DNA from: Roseibium marinum
GTDB lineage: Bacteria > Pseudomonadota > Alphaproteobacteria > Rhizobiales > Stappiaceae
Assembly: GCF_002906165.1 (NCBI RefSeq)
Contig: NZ_PPCN01000001.1
Coordinates: forward strand, 744,001-808,000
Direction of reading: 5' to 3'
Length of the DNA stretch: 64,000 bases
Of this stretch, positions 16,826-26,076 are shown piece after piece (the first letter of the stretch is position 1; each line of letters begins with the position of its first letter). Both the position numbers and the translations under genes were made by a program. Under the pieces are notes generated by a model. That model worked only from the letters and a program-made list of their open reading frames with translations. It had not been told where the DNA came from and searched no databases.

Positions 16826-18178
16826 ATGGGCCACATCCTCAAGGCCGGGCTTCACGGATCCGGTTATCTGAAAAACGCGACGGTCCCTGCCTGCCTGATT
16901 GCCGGCAATGACGGCCTGAAACCGGAAGACATGGTCGCGGCCGATCTGGAAATCTCGAAGGGGAAGCTGGTGCGCATCCTGCCCGCCGGAACACCGACGG
17001 GACTGCACGGCACGTTCGATCTCGACGGCAGCCTGGTCCTGCCGACCCTTGTCGACCTGCACACCCATCTCGACAAGGGCCATGTCTGGCAGCGCAAGTC
17101 GAATCCGGACGGAAGTTTCCAGAGCGCCTTGCGCGCCGTGGGCGAGGACAGGGTCGCCAACTGGTCGGCCGAGGATCTGCGCGCCCGCATCGAATTCGCG
17201 CTCAAGTCCGCCTATGCGCACGGCACCTCCGCGATCCGCACCCATCTCGACAGTCTGCCGCCGCAGGACGGGATTTCCTGGCCCCTCTTTGAGGAGATCC
17301 GCGGTGAATGGGCCGGCCGGATCGACCTGCAGGGCGTCTGCCTCTTCGGCATCGACCGCCTGATGGAGGACGGCCGGACATATCTCGACGGCATCGCCGG
17401 CCGGGTCGCTGCCGCCGGCGGTGTCATGGGCGCCGTGACCTATATGGTGCCCGGTCTCGACAGGCATCTGGAAGCGGTCTTCCGCGCGGCGATGGAACGC
17501 GGCCTGGATCTCGATTTTCACGTCGACGAGACCCTCGACCCCTCCGCGGACTCCCTGCGCCATATCGCCGAAACCGCCATCCGGGTGGGTTTCGAGGGCC
17601 GCATCGTTTGCGGTCATTGCTGTTCGCTGTCGGTTCATGGCGAGGAAGAGGCCGTAAAAACACTGGATCTCCTTGCCAGGGCCGGGATCGCCATCGTCTC
17701 TCTGCCGATGTGCAACATGTATCTCCAGGACCGGCAGGCAGGGCGCACGCCGCGCAGGCGGGGCGTCACGCTGCTGCACGAGATGCGCGCGCGCGGCATA
17801 CCGGTCGCCGTCGCCTCCGACAACACCCGCGATCCGTTCTATGCCTATGGCGATCTGGATCTTGTCGAGGTTTATGCCCAGGCCACCAGAATTCTTCATC
17901 TGGATCATCCGGTCGCCGACTGGGTCAGCACGGTGACGACGACGCCGGCGGATATCATGAATGTCTCGCACGGGCGGCTGCGCCCGGGGGCCCCCGCCGA
18001 TCTGATCCTCTTCCAGGCGCGCAACTGGAACGAGCTGCTTTCCCGACCGGCGGGACCGCGCGAAGTCATCCGCGAGGGCTACAGCATCGACAGCACGCTG
18101 CCCGATTACCGCGAGCTCGATCATCTGATGCAGGACCCACTGATGCAGGACCCACTGATGCAGGAAAGGCAAGCCTGA
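16826..18178 (+). CDS. Cytosine-deaminase-like amidohydrolase
   Basis: A 450-residue zinc/iron amidohydrolase of the CodA/AtzC-like group. The first metal motif is HTHLDKGHVW (H79, H81). Further ligands appear in CGHCCSLS and ASDNTRDPFYAYGDLDL (catalytic Asp). CodA-type enzymes deaminate cytosine, isocytosine, creatinine or s-triazine rings. Encoded immediately after the importer permease, it probably acts on the imported compound. The C-terminus is odd: it carries a 5-residue tandem repeat (LMQDP) from three DNA copies of a 15-bp unit. The exact substrate is not deducible. Confidence 0.86.
   Translation: MGHILKAGLHGSGYLKNATVPACLIAGNDGLKPEDMVAADLEISKGKLVRILPAGTPTGLHGTFDLDGSLVLPTLVDLHTHLDKGHVWQRKSNPDGSFQSALRAVGEDRVANWSAEDLRARIEFALKSAYAHGTSAIRTHLDSLPPQDGISWPLFEEIRGEWAGRIDLQGVCLFGIDRLMEDGRTYLDGIAGRVAAAGGVMGAVTYMVPGLDRHLEAVFRAAMERGLDLDFHVDETLDPSADSLRHIAETAIRVGFEGRIVCGHCCSLSVHGEEEAVKTLDLLARAGIAIVSLPMCNMYLQDRQAGRTPRRRGVTLLHEMRARGIPVAVASDNTRDPFYAYGDLDLVEVYAQATRILHLDHPVADWVSTVTTTPADIMNVSHGRLRPGAPADLILFQARNWNELLSRPAGPREVIREGYSIDSTLPDYRELDHLMQDPLMQDPLMQERQA
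18125..18165 (+). repeat. 15-bp in-frame tandem repeat at the 3' end of the amidohydrolase gene
   Basis: Two full copies of CTGATGCAGGACCCA and a third partial copy encode LMQDP-LMQDP-LMQ. Copy-number change would keep the frame and only lengthen the C-terminus, just upstream of the next gene's start. Confidence 0.9.
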
Positions 18179-18180
18179 CC

Positions 18181-19587
18181 ATGAGCGCCATCGCCGCCCT
18201 TAAAGCCGACCTCGAAGGATTGCAGATCGAGGACAATCCGCAGATCGTCCGGCAAAAGAGCCGCGATTTCTTCTGGTATTCCCCGGTGCTGAAGCAGCAG
18301 CTTGAGGATGTCACCGCCGATCTGGTCGTGACGCCGAAATCCGAGGCCGAGGTCATCCGCGTCCTGAAGGCCTGCTACGCCGCCGGTGTGGCGGTAACGA
18401 CGCGCGGCGCGGGAACCGGCAACTACGGTCAGGCGATGCCCCTGTCGCGCGGCGTCGTGCTGAACCTTGCCGAAATGACGGCGGTAAGGGATATCCGTCC
18501 CGGATCCGTTGTCGCCGAGGCCGGTGCGATCATAGCGGACATCGACGCGGCGGCGCGCGCCCATTCGAACCAGGAACTGCGCATGCACCCGTCCACTTAC
18601 CGGACGGCGACCATCGGCGGGTTCATCGCCGGAGGGTCCGGCGGCGTCGGGTCGATCAACTGGGGCGGACTGCGCGATCTGGGCAATGTCATCCGGCTGC
18701 GCGTCATCACCATGGAGGCCGAGCCGCAAGTTCTGGAAATGACCGGCGACGATCTGCAGAAGGTCATGCATGCCTACGGCACCAACGGCGTGATCACGGA
18801 AGTCGAGATGCCGCTGACGGCCGCTTATGACTGGGTCGACGTGCTGGTCGGCTTCGACGACTTCATGGACGCCGCGGTGTTTTCCGACGAGCTTGCCAAT
18901 CTCGACGGGCTGCTTGTGAAGAATATCGCCCCTATCGCCGCGCCTGTGCCGCATGACTATTTCCTGCGCCACAGGAAATTCATCCGCCGGGACCAGTCGG
19001 TCGCCGTCCTGATGGTCGCGCCTTTCGCGATGCCCGCCTTCGAGGCGTTTGTCGCCCGGCAGGCAAAGGGCGAGGTACTTTACCGCTCGGATCGGGCGAG
19101 CGAGGAAGACAGAACCCGGCTGCCTCCGGCCTATGAGCTGGCCTGGAACCACACCACCCTGCGCGGCCTCAGGGTCGATCCGAGCATAACCTATCTGCAG
19201 GTGCTTTATCCTTTCCCGGACCAGATCGAGCGTGTGCGCACGATGCACGAGCTGTTCGGCGACGAGGTGCCTGCGCATCTGGAATATGTCCGCTTCGACG
19301 GCAACATCACCTGCTTCGGTCTGCCTATCGTCCGCTATACGAGTGAAGCGCGGCTCAACGAAATCATCCGCCTGCATGAGGACAACGGCTGTCCGATCTT
19401 CAACCCGCACCGCTATACGCTGGAGGAGGGCGGCATGAAACGCACCGACGCCGTCCAGCTCGCCTTCAAGAAACAGGCGGACCCCAAGGGCCTGCTCAAT
19501 CCGGGCAAGATGATCGCCTGGGAAAACCCCGATTACGATTTTTCGAGCGATCAGGTTTTTCTGTTTCCCGGCCTGCAGCAGGCCTGA
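18181..19587 (+). CDS. FAD-linked oxidase (FAD_binding_4 / GlcD-like)
   Basis: A 468-residue VAO-type flavoprotein. The FAD-binding PP-loop region is TRGAGTGNYGQAMPLSRGVV (about 78-97), with the second segment TIGGFIAGGSGGVGSINWG. The C-terminus ends with the typical LLNPGKMI tail. Such enzymes oxidise alpha-hydroxy acids, cytokinins or other C-H/C-N bonds, transferring electrons to a quinone or O2. ATG 18181 is only 2 bp after the amidohydrolase stop, so they are co-transcribed. It likely oxidises a product of that hydrolase. It lacks the Fe-S partner (GlcF) of glycolate oxidase. Confidence 0.87.
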   Translation: MSAIAALKADLEGLQIEDNPQIVRQKSRDFFWYSPVLKQQLEDVTADLVVTPKSEAEVIRVLKACYAAGVAVTTRGAGTGNYGQAMPLSRGVVLNLAEMTAVRDIRPGSVVAEAGAIIADIDAAARAHSNQELRMHPSTYRTATIGGFIAGGSGGVGSINWGGLRDLGNVIRLRVITMEAEPQVLEMTGDDLQKVMHAYGTNGVITEVEMPLTAAYDWVDVLVGFDDFMDAAVFSDELANLDGLLVKNIAPIAAPVPHDYFLRHRKFIRRDQSVAVLMVAPFAMPAFEAFVARQAKGEVLYRSDRASEEDRTRLPPAYELAWNHTTLRGLRVDPSITYLQVLYPFPDQIERVRTMHELFGDEVPAHLEYVRFDGNITCFGLPIVRYTSEARLNEIIRLHEDNGCPIFNPHRYTLEEGGMKRTDAVQLAFKKQADPKGLLNPGKMIAWENPDYDFSSDQVFLFPGLQQA

Positions 19588-19647
19588 CGATTCATGCCGC
19601 CGATTCCCGGCGGGAACAATAAATAACGTGTCGCAAAGGCCAGACCC

Positions 19648-20244
19648 ATGCGCGTTCTTGTGGTTTTCAGCCACCCCTGCAAGGAAAGTTTCAACGCCGC
19701 CCTTTGCAAAAAGGTGGTGAAGACCCTGGAGGAGCAAGGCCACGAGCTGCATCTGACGGATCTTTATGCCAAGGGTTTCGATCCGGTCATGAGCGCGGAG
19801 GAAAGGCGCGGCTATCACACGCCGCAGGCCAACACGGAGCCGATCGCCGACGACCTTGCGGACATCATGTGGTGCGAGGCGATTGTTTTTGTCTATCCGA
19901 CCTGGTGGTTCGGTCTGCCGGCGATGCTGAAGGGCTGGCTGGAGCGGGTATGGGTGCCGCACGAGACATTCAAAATGCCGACGGCGGACCAGGGCCTGCG
20001 GCCCAACATGCAGCACATCAGGCGTATCGCCATCGTCACCACCTGCGGGGCAAGCTGGTGGGTCTCCAAGCTGATGGGAGAACCTGGGCGCAAGACGATC
20101 CTGCGCGGCATCGGGCTTCTGTGCCGGCCCGGCTGCAGGACGCTCTATCTGGCCCACTACAAGATGGACAGCTCGACTAGCGAAAGCCGGGAAAAATATC
20201 TGCGCAAGGTCGAGCGAAAAATTGCGGCATTCACGGCAAAATAG
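19648..20244 (+). CDS. NAD(P)H-dependent flavodoxin-fold oxidoreductase (MdaB/NQO-like)
   Basis: A 198-residue FMN/FAD-binding quinone reductase-type protein. It begins with the first beta strand and phosphate loop VVFSHPCKESFNAAL, continues with the FVYPTWWFGLPAMLKGWLERV motif that binds the isoalloxazine, and has the family's GxxxG-type third loop region TTCGASWW. It lies 60 bp after the FAD oxidase as the last gene of the plus-strand operon. It may recycle the quinone or reduce an intermediate. Convergent with the GntR gene. Confidence 0.88.
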   Translation: MRVLVVFSHPCKESFNAALCKKVVKTLEEQGHELHLTDLYAKGFDPVMSAEERRGYHTPQANTEPIADDLADIMWCEAIVFVYPTWWFGLPAMLKGWLERVWVPHETFKMPTADQGLRPNMQHIRRIAIVTTCGASWWVSKLMGEPGRKTILRGIGLLCRPGCRTLYLAHYKMDSSTSESREKYLRKVERKIAAFTAK

Positions 20245-20256
20245 CGGCCCGCTCGC

Positions 20257-20970
20257 CTATTTAGCTTCGCCCGGCTGGCCCGGTGGAACGGCCTTTGCCG
20301 CGCCCTGTCCGATCTGGGTCTGATAGCGGGCGAAATTGATTTCCACGATATCGATATGATCCCGCATGGCCTTGGCGGCTTCGTCCCGCTGGCCGCGCAG
20401 GATGGCGTTGACGATCCCCACATGTTCCGTCTGGGACTTCTTCAAACGTCCGAGCGTGCGGAACTGGGCCCGTCGAAACGGCGCGAGCCGCTGGCGTGTC
20501 TGCAGCGTCAGGGAGGCCAGATAGCCGTTGTGGCTGCCGCTGTAGATGGCGGAATGAAAGTCTTCATTGTGGACATGATAGCGCTGCGGGTCGCCCGAGC
20601 GCATGATCTCGGCAAGCTGTTCCAGCAGCGCCTGCAGGTCCCCGCGCTCCTCGCGGGTCATGTGAATGGCCGCCAGGCCTGCACAGGCCGCTTCCAGCTC
20701 CGCCATGGCAACGAACATTTCATGTAGCGATTCAGGCGAAAGCTCCTTGACGAAACATCCCCGGTGGGGCCGCAGTTCCACCAGCCCGCTCGTCTCCAGA
20801 AGCCGCAACGCTTCGCGGATGGGTGTTCTGGAAACGCCGAAGCGGCAGGCAAGGCCCTTTTCGTCAAGTTGCTGACCGGGTGTCAGCGCGCCTTCGACGA
20901 TCTCGTCGGCAAGCTGAAGGCGGATGTCTTCCGCACGGGTCCGGCTTGCGGCTTTCGGTTTTATGCGCAT
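20257..20970 (-). CDS. GntR/FCD-family transcriptional regulator
   Basis: A 237-residue regulator. The N-terminal winged helix (about 15-75) shows LACRFGVSRTPIREALRLLE, and the C-terminal all-helical FCD domain contains HNEDFHSAIYSGSHNGYL with His/Asp ligands for a metal and small carboxylate effector. The start is taken as the ATG at 20970 (MRIKPK); a TTG nine bases upstream is possible. Its position at the downstream end of the sigma-54 operon and convergent with the NMT1 operon makes it the likely local repressor. An imperfect inverted repeat (GCAAAGCCGG/ACCGGTTTGC, 21008-21031) lies in its leader. Confidence 0.9.
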   Translation of the reverse strand: MRIKPKAASRTRAEDIRLQLADEIVEGALTPGQQLDEKGLACRFGVSRTPIREALRLLETSGLVELRPHRGCFVKELSPESLHEMFVAMAELEAACAGLAAIHMTREERGDLQALLEQLAEIMRSGDPQRYHVHNEDFHSAIYSGSHNGYLASLTLQTRQRLAPFRRAQFRTLGRLKKSQTEHVGIVNAILRGQRDEAAKAMRDHIDIVEINFARYQTQIGQGAAKAVPPGQPGEAK

Positions 20971-21073
20971 CTCGTTCAATGCCGTCCTGCCGCCTGATCC
21001 GACCGTTGCAAAGCCGGATAGACCGGTTTGCCGGGCTGTTCAAGTCAAAGGTTGTCTGCGGGGCCGCTGACGA

Positions 21074-21457
21074 TCAGGTCTCGCTGATGACGCTGACATG
21101 GGCCGCCGCCACCTGCCAGCCGGCATCGGTTTTTATCCAGGTCTGCATCTGCCGGCCGACCTTGCCGGGTGCGGTGTCACGGTAAAACAGCGTCGAAGCC
21201 GTGGCGTAGGCCGTGCCATAGGTGGTGATCACGGTCCGCTCGAGCCGCCGCGCCAGATTTCCGTCATTGCGAGCGGAGCGGAACGCTGCGATCTCCCCAT
21301 AGCCGTAAAGGTTCTCTCCGCCGCCAAAGCGGATGGTGGTCGGCGCATCGAAAAACAGCCGGTCGAGCGTGGCGACATCGTTGGACACGAGTGCGTCTTC
21401 GTATTCGGCAAAGACCGTCTCGACCTCCGCCTTCACCGCTGGAATGTCGATGTCCAT
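21074..21457 (-). CDS. HpxZ/AtzH-like DUF3225 protein
   Basis: A 127-residue protein of the SnoaL-like DUF3225 family. The family contains HpxZ of the oxalurate pathway and, as I recall it, AtzH, the 1,3-dicarboxyurea hydrolase of Pseudomonas sp. ADP. It has the FAEYEDALVSNDVATLDRLF opening helix, the RFGGGENLYGYGEIAAFRSAR core and the AAHVSVISE final strand. It is the last gene of the long minus-strand operon, overlapping the upstream stop by one base (TGATG). With AtzG and AtzE homologues in the same operon it probably acts on a carboxylated urea/biuret intermediate. Confidence 0.85.
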   Translation of the reverse strand: MDIDIPAVKAEVETVFAEYEDALVSNDVATLDRLFFDAPTTIRFGGGENLYGYGEIAAFRSARNDGNLARRLERTVITTYGTAYATASTLFYRDTAPGKVGRQMQTWIKTDAGWQVAAAHVSVISET

Positions 21458-22227
21458 CAGGTCTTCATCCTTTGCGCGCGAATGCGGTCGTGCAATTTTC
21501 CAAGAAACGGAATGTCCCGGAACTGATCCGGTTGAACCACGTCCCAGGCAACCCCTTCGGGCTGCGGGAAAGGCGTATGCGTTTCGATCAGGCCCTGCTC
21601 GGTGGCGATCGCATGAAGCGCGCTGTCATGGGCCATCATCACCAGTTGGTCGTTGTCGACAACCTGGGAGGAATGAACCGTCGTTGTGATCGGCGTATCG
21701 GGTTTCAGCTTGGACAGCTCACGGAAAATTCCGAGTTCCAGGTCGGCAAATCCACCGCCCTTTCCGGTCCGTCCGCCCGCCCGGCTGACGGCAACGCAGC
21801 CGACGACGACGAAATCCAGCGGCTCCATGTCTTCGAACTCGACCGGTTCGCCATGTTCGACGAAGCCCTGCGAGGTGGCGGCCAGCTCGAACTGGATTCC
21901 GTTTTTCGCGAGTTTTTCCGGATCGAGCCGGACGAACGGGAAGGGTTTCAGCAGTTCCGGCACCGGCGCGTAGACGATCTTGCCGTCATAAAGCGCTCTG
22001 AGCCGGACCGGGATCTGCGGCGGGTCCGGATTGCACTTCACCGTCCGCGCCGTCCGCCATTGCGGCAGTCTGGAAAGGTGATAGGCCGCCGTGTCCGCGC
22101 CGACGAAATTCGGGATGCGGCTGCCGGCCGGACCGACGCTGATCCCGTTGTCTTCAAGACCGGTCCAGATATCCTGCCGGATCTTGTCCTTGTCCTGGTT
22201 GCGGCCTGCCCAGCGTGCTGTCTCCAT
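21457..22227 (-). CDS. 5-formyltetrahydrofolate cyclo-ligase-like protein
   Basis: A 256-residue protein of the MTHFS/5-FCL superfamily. The glycine-rich loop GRTGKGGGFADLELGIFRELS is the ATP/phosphate-binding signature. The N-terminal part (RNQDKDKIRQDIWTGLEDNG) is the typical opening helix, but the protein is longer than canonical YgfA. Relatives of this form occur beside amidases and may not act on folate. Here it sits between AtzE and the HpxZ/AtzH homologue, and shares a base with the latter's start. Formyl or formimino-group handling fits the formamidase upstream, but this is inference. Confidence 0.78.
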   Translation of the reverse strand: METARWAGRNQDKDKIRQDIWTGLEDNGISVGPAGSRIPNFVGADTAAYHLSRLPQWRTARTVKCNPDPPQIPVRLRALYDGKIVYAPVPELLKPFPFVRLDPEKLAKNGIQFELAATSQGFVEHGEPVEFEDMEPLDFVVVGCVAVSRAGGRTGKGGGFADLELGIFRELSKLKPDTPITTTVHSSQVVDNDQLVMMAHDSALHAIATEQGLIETHTPFPQPEGVAWDVVQPDQFRDIPFLGKLHDRIRAQRMKT

Positions 22228-22268
22228 GAGTTTTCCCTGTCTTCAAGGTTCGTTGTGTTCAATGCGTG

Positions 22269-23672
22269 CTAAATCCGGGCGACCGGCGCCGCGGCGATGC
22301 CGTCCCGTTCAAGCTGGTGGGCGACGCGCAGCGCGAGATCCTCCCGCCATGCGGGCGCGATCACCTGCACGCCGATCGGCAGATTTGATCCATCCGGCCA
22401 GACCGGAACGGCGACCACCGGCAACCCGATGAAGGAGATCGGCTGGGTGAAGAGACCGATATTCGGCCGCGCCGGCATGGTCTCGCCGCCGAGCGTGATG
22501 GCCCTGGTGCCCGAGGGAAGGGCGCTGAAGGGGGTCGCGGGCGCCAGGATGATATCCACATGCTCGAAGATCTTCCGCATCATGGCGCGGAACCAGCTGC
22601 GGAACCTTTGCGCCTGTTGAACCCAGACCGCGGGCACCATGGTCCCCGACAGGAAACGGTCGCGCGTGTCCGGATCGAAATCGTGGGGCCGGTGGAGGAT
22701 CCGCTCGAAATGCAGGTTCGCCCCTTCCGCGACCGTGATCACATAGGCCGCCGCGCGCGCCCGGGCAGCTTCCGGAATGTCGATTTCCGCCGATGCCCCG
22801 AGGGCCAAGGCGACCTTGTCGACCGCCGCCAGCGCTTCCGGTTCCAGCTTCTGACGGAAATATCCGCCGGCAATGGCGATCCGAAGACCGTTCGCGCCCT
22901 TGGCCAACTCCGCGCGCGTGGCAAGCACCGGCCTGTCCGACTGGGCCGGGTCGTTCTCGTCGAAGCCCTGCAGGACATCGAACACAAGCGAGAGGTCTTC
23001 CGCCGATCGCGCCAGCGGACCGAGGTGATCCAGGCTGCCGACGAAGGGATAGGTGCCATGGCGCGACAGGCGGCCATAGGTCGGTTTCAGACCGAAAAGG
23101 CCGCAAAAGGACGAAGGCACGCGGATGGAGCCGTTGGTGTCTGACCCGAGCGTGACCGGCACCATGCCGCTGGCGGCCGCCGCACCCGAGCCGGAAGACG
23201 AACCGCCCGACATCCGGGAAAGATCATGCGGGTTGAGGCAATTGCCGTCATGGGCGTTCTCGCCGGTAAAGTCATAGGCGTATTCGCCCATGTTCAGCCC
23301 GCCCACCAGCACGGCTCCGGCCCGGCTCAGGTTGCGGATCAGCGTCGCATCGGCTTTTGCCGGGGCGTTCTCAAGATTGATCTTCGAACCCGCGCGCGTG
23401 ACGACACCTTCCACATCGAAGAGGTTCTTGACCGCAAAGGGAACGCCGGTAAGCGGCAGGTTTGCGCCGCTGGCAACGGCCTCGTCGATCCCGGCCGCCT
23501 CGGTGAGGGCACGATCCGCCGTCACATCGGTAAAGGCGTTGAGGACAGGGTTCAGTTTCTCAATCTGCCAAAGGCAGTCCCGAACCACGTCCACCGCGCT
23601 TGTCGTGCCGGAGCGGACAGCTTCCGCGGTGGCCGACGCGGTCATTGCGGTGAGCTTGCTGGAAACCGTCAT
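22269..23672 (-). CDS. AtzE/HpxY-family amidase
   Basis: A 467-residue amidase-signature hydrolase. The Ser-cisSer-Lys triad is K82 (GVPFAVKNLFD), S158 (MSGGSSSGSG) and S182 (SDTNGSIRVPSSFCGLFGLKP). The 24-residue spacing between the two serines is the same as in AtzF. The best match is the AtzE family (1-carboxybiuret hydrolase subunit; HpxY in oxalurate catabolism). AtzE needs the small AtzG chain, and that gene overlaps it by four bases (ATGA), strongly supporting a heteromer. The products would feed the AtzH-like and allophanate hydrolase steps. Confidence 0.9.
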   Translation of the reverse strand: MTVSSKLTAMTASATAEAVRSGTTSAVDVVRDCLWQIEKLNPVLNAFTDVTADRALTEAAGIDEAVASGANLPLTGVPFAVKNLFDVEGVVTRAGSKINLENAPAKADATLIRNLSRAGAVLVGGLNMGEYAYDFTGENAHDGNCLNPHDLSRMSGGSSSGSGAAAASGMVPVTLGSDTNGSIRVPSSFCGLFGLKPTYGRLSRHGTYPFVGSLDHLGPLARSAEDLSLVFDVLQGFDENDPAQSDRPVLATRAELAKGANGLRIAIAGGYFRQKLEPEALAAVDKVALALGASAEIDIPEAARARAAAYVITVAEGANLHFERILHRPHDFDPDTRDRFLSGTMVPAVWVQQAQRFRSWFRAMMRKIFEHVDIILAPATPFSALPSGTRAITLGGETMPARPNIGLFTQPISFIGLPVVAVPVWPDGSNLPIGVQVIAPAWREDLALRVAHQLERDGIAAAPVARI

Positions 23673-23854
23673 GGTTCAAACACCGGCGCGGCTTCGACTT
23701 CCTCGTCCAGCGGGAAGGAAAGCACCAGTTCCGCCGCCTTCTGCGTGGCGGCGATATGCGCCTCGACCACCGGCCGCCAGTCGTCCTCGATGGTCAGTCC
23801 CATGACCTTTTCCATGTGCGCCACATGGGATTTCGCGTCAAACTTGCCGCTCAT
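23669..23854 (-). CDS. AtzG/HpxX-like DUF4089 small subunit
   Basis: A 61-residue acidic helical protein. The pattern HMEKVMGLTIEDDWRPVVEAH followed by a helix and a ...LDEEVEAAPVFEP end matches DUF4089, the AtzG/HpxX group that pairs with AtzE-type amidases and resembles the GatC subunit of GatCAB. A strong CGGAGG lies 5 nt before the ATG at 23854. Its stop overlaps the amidase start (ATGA), as in the cyanuric acid operon. It probably stabilises the amidase rather than catalysing a reaction. Confidence 0.88.
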   Translation of the reverse strand: MSGKFDAKSHVAHMEKVMGLTIEDDWRPVVEAHIAATQKAAELVLSFPLDEEVEAAPVFEP

Positions 23855-23869
23855 CGAACCTCCGGAGTG

Positions 23870-24535
23870 TTATTCATTGACTGCCGCCTTCAGCGCCTGA
23901 AGAGGCGCGGTCCAGCCGACAATACCGCCCTGGGCGCGGATCATGTCCAGCGTGGCCGCCTTGAATTGGGGAAAGTAGCTTTCCGTCGCCTCCTCGATCA
24001 ACAGGCACTCGAAGCCCCGGTCGTTGGCCTCGCGCATGGTGGTCTGCACGCAGACTTCCGTCGTCACTCCGGCAAAGATCAGGCTTCGGATTTCACGTTC
24101 CGCCAGGATCTCGCCAAGCGATGTCGCGTAGAAGGCGCCCTTGCCGGGTTTGTCGATGACGATCTCGCCTTCGGCCGGGAACAGATCGGGGATGATCTCG
24201 GCTCCCGGTTCTCCCCGGATCAGGATCCGCCCCATGGGGCCGTGATCGCCGATCCGCAGGGAAGGACTGCCGCGTTCGCGTTTGGCGGGAGGGCAGTCGC
24301 TCAGGTCGTGACGATGGGTTTCCCGCGTATGCACGACCGGCCAGCCTTGCGCCCGGAAGAGGTCGAGAAGGTCTCGTGCCGGGCCGATGGCGCGCTGCAT
24401 GTGGGAAATGTCGTTGCCGAGCGTTTCGCCGAACCCGCCCGGTTCGATGAAGTCGCGCTGCATGTCGATCACGATCAGCGCCGTGTTCGCCGGATCGAAG
24501 CTGAATTCGAACGGTTCCGCATCGACTGTGATCAT
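23870..24535 (-). CDS. Isochorismatase-family cysteine hydrolase, BiuH paralogue
   Basis: A 221-residue cysteine hydrolase. The catalytic triad is D24 ([10 protein letters not shown]), K129 ([10 protein letters not shown]) and C162 ([24 protein letters not shown]). It shares the D-K-C spacing (105 and 33 residues) of the BiuH-type gene at 26073, so the two are paralogues. It lacks the N-terminal DPYRWPYNG segment and several BiuH-typical residues, suggesting a different substrate such as a ureido acid or carbamoyl compound (RutB-like). Its ATG overlaps the stop of the ABC ATPase gene (ATGA) and 15 bp separate it from atzG. Confidence 0.88.
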   Translation of the reverse strand: MITVDAEPFEFSFDPANTALIVIDMQRDFIEPGGFGETLGNDISHMQRAIGPARDLLDLFRAQGWPVVHTRETHRHDLSDCPPAKRERGSPSLRIGDHGPMGRILIRGEPGAEIIPDLFPAEGEIVIDKPGKGAFYATSLGEILAEREIRSLIFAGVTTEVCVQTTMREANDRGFECLLIEEATESYFPQFKAATLDMIRAQGGIVGWTAPLQALKAAVNE

Positions 24536-26076
24536 CAGTGGTGTCCCGCCATTGCGTGTCCGATGGTCGCCCGGTCGGTCCGCGCCATCGGCGACTGGTA
24601 GGTGATCCGTCCTTCCGACATGACGGCCACCGTGTCGGCCAGTTCGAGAATTTCGTCGAGATCCTCCGAGACCAGAAGAATGGCGGCGCCCTTGTTGCGC
24701 TGGTCGATGATCTGCGCCCGGATTTCGGCCACCGAGGCGAAGTCGAGCCCGAAGCACGGATTGGCGACGATCAGCACGTCGACATCGCCGGAAAGCTCGC
24801 GCGCCAGAATCGCCCGTTGCACGTTGCCGCCGGACAGGTTCTCGATGGGCTCTTCGGTGGAGGGCGTCTTCACCCGGTAGGCGTCGATCAGGCCCCTGGC
24901 CTTCTTGCGCATCGGCACCGGCGACAGCCAGCCCCTGAACGGCGAGATCGGCGACTTGTCGAAGGTACGGAAGGCCATGTTCTCCGCGACGCTCATGCGC
25001 GGCACGGCGACGTTGCGCAGCGGCTCCTCGGAAAAGCCGAAGACCTTGAACCGGTCCATCTGCCGGCGCTCCGGTTCATATGGCCTGGTATCGATGAAGA
25101 TGCGGCCGTCCTTGAGGAGGCGCTGGCCGGAAAGCACTTCGATCAGCTCCGATTGGCCGTTGCCGGAGACCCCGGCGATGCCGAGGATCTCGCCGGCATG
25201 GATTTTCAGGCTGATCGCCTCGATGGCGGGCAGCTCCTCGTCGTCATCGGCGAAGAGGCCGGCCAGTTCCAGCTTGAGCTTCTTTTCCGGCTGCGCGGTG
25301 CGCGCCGCGCTTTCCCGGATGTCCGTTTCGCCGATCATCATCCGGCTCATCTCGGCGATGGAAAGGTCCTCGACCCGGCCGCTGCCGACAACCCGCCCGC
25401 GCCGCAAAACCGTGACATCATCGGCGTAGGCGGTCACTTCGCGGAATTTGTGGGTGATCATCAGTATGGTCAGGTCGCCCGCTTTTGTCATGCCGTGCAA
25501 CAGGCCGAGCATTTCATCGGCTTCATCCGGAGTAAGCACCGAGGTGGGTTCGTCCAGGATCAGAAAGCGCTGGTCGAGATAAAGCTGCTTGAGGATTTCC
25601 AGCTTCTGCTTTTCGCCGGCCGACAGGCCGGAGACCGGCACGTCCAGGGGCACCCTGAAAGGCGTGGTCTCCAGAAAGGCGTTGAGCGCCGTGCGTTCCT
25701 TGCCCCAGTCGATCACCGCCGGTGTGTCCACCCGGGCGATGACGAGGTTTTCCGCCGCCGTCAACGAGGGCACCAGCGTGAAATGCTGGTAGACCATGCC
25801 GATGCCGAGAGCGGTTGCGGCGCGCGGATTGGGAACATCGACCTGAACATCGTTGACCAGCATCTCGCCGCGTGTCGGCTGGTAGAAACCCATCATGCAT
25901 TTGACGAGCGTCGATTTGCCGGCGCCGTTTTCGCCGAGCAGGGCGTGAAATGAGCCGGACGCGACCCTGATCGACACATCGTCCAGCGCGGTCAGACCGC
26001 CGAAAATCTTGGTCATGCCGACGGTCTCGACACCGATGGCGCGCGTCGCCCCGGGCCTTGTTCGCGCAAGGCTCAT
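24535..26076 (-). CDS. BMP-type ABC transporter ATP-binding protein (tandem domains)
   Basis: A 513-residue double ATPase of the nucleoside/BMP (RfuB/NupA-like) and sugar group. The first domain has Walker A GENGAGKS at 48-55, C-loop [15 protein letters not shown] and Walker [12 protein letters not shown]. The second domain has the degenerate [16 protein letters not shown] loop and [16 protein letters not shown], usual for this class. The start is MSLARTRPG at 26076, which overlaps the stop of the BiuH gene. It serves the two permeases and BMP binding protein encoded upstream, although the formamidase and BiuH genes are inserted between them. Confidence 0.93.
   Translation of the reverse strand: MSLARTRPGATRAIGVETVGMTKIFGGLTALDDVSIRVASGSFHALLGENGAGKSTLVKCMMGFYQPTRGEMLVNDVQVDVPNPRAATALGIGMVYQHFTLVPSLTAAENLVIARVDTPAVIDWGKERTALNAFLETTPFRVPLDVPVSGLSAGEKQKLEILKQLYLDQRFLILDEPTSVLTPDEADEMLGLLHGMTKAGDLTILMITHKFREVTAYADDVTVLRRGRVVGSGRVEDLSIAEMSRMMIGETDIRESAARTAQPEKKLKLELAGLFADDDEELPAIEAISLKIHAGEILGIAGVSGNGQSELIEVLSGQRLLKDGRIFIDTRPYEPERRQMDRFKVFGFSEEPLRNVAVPRMSVAENMAFRTFDKSPISPFRGWLSPVPMRKKARGLIDAYRVKTPSTEEPIENLSGGNVQRAILARELSGDVDVLIVANPCFGLDFASVAEIRAQIIDQRNKGAAILLVSEDLDEILELADTVAVMSEGRITYQSPMARTDRATIGHAMAGHH

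Noticed and set aside
15764-18172. Minus-strand frame of 802 codons opposite the permease and amidohydrolase
   Set aside because: Shadow of high-GC coding DNA, with low-complexity composition rich in Arg, Asp and Gln and no family resemblance; the plus-strand genes are clear.
18121-20157. Minus-strand frame of 678 codons opposite the FAD oxidase and reductase
   Set aside because: Same reason: antisense shadow without recognisable domains.
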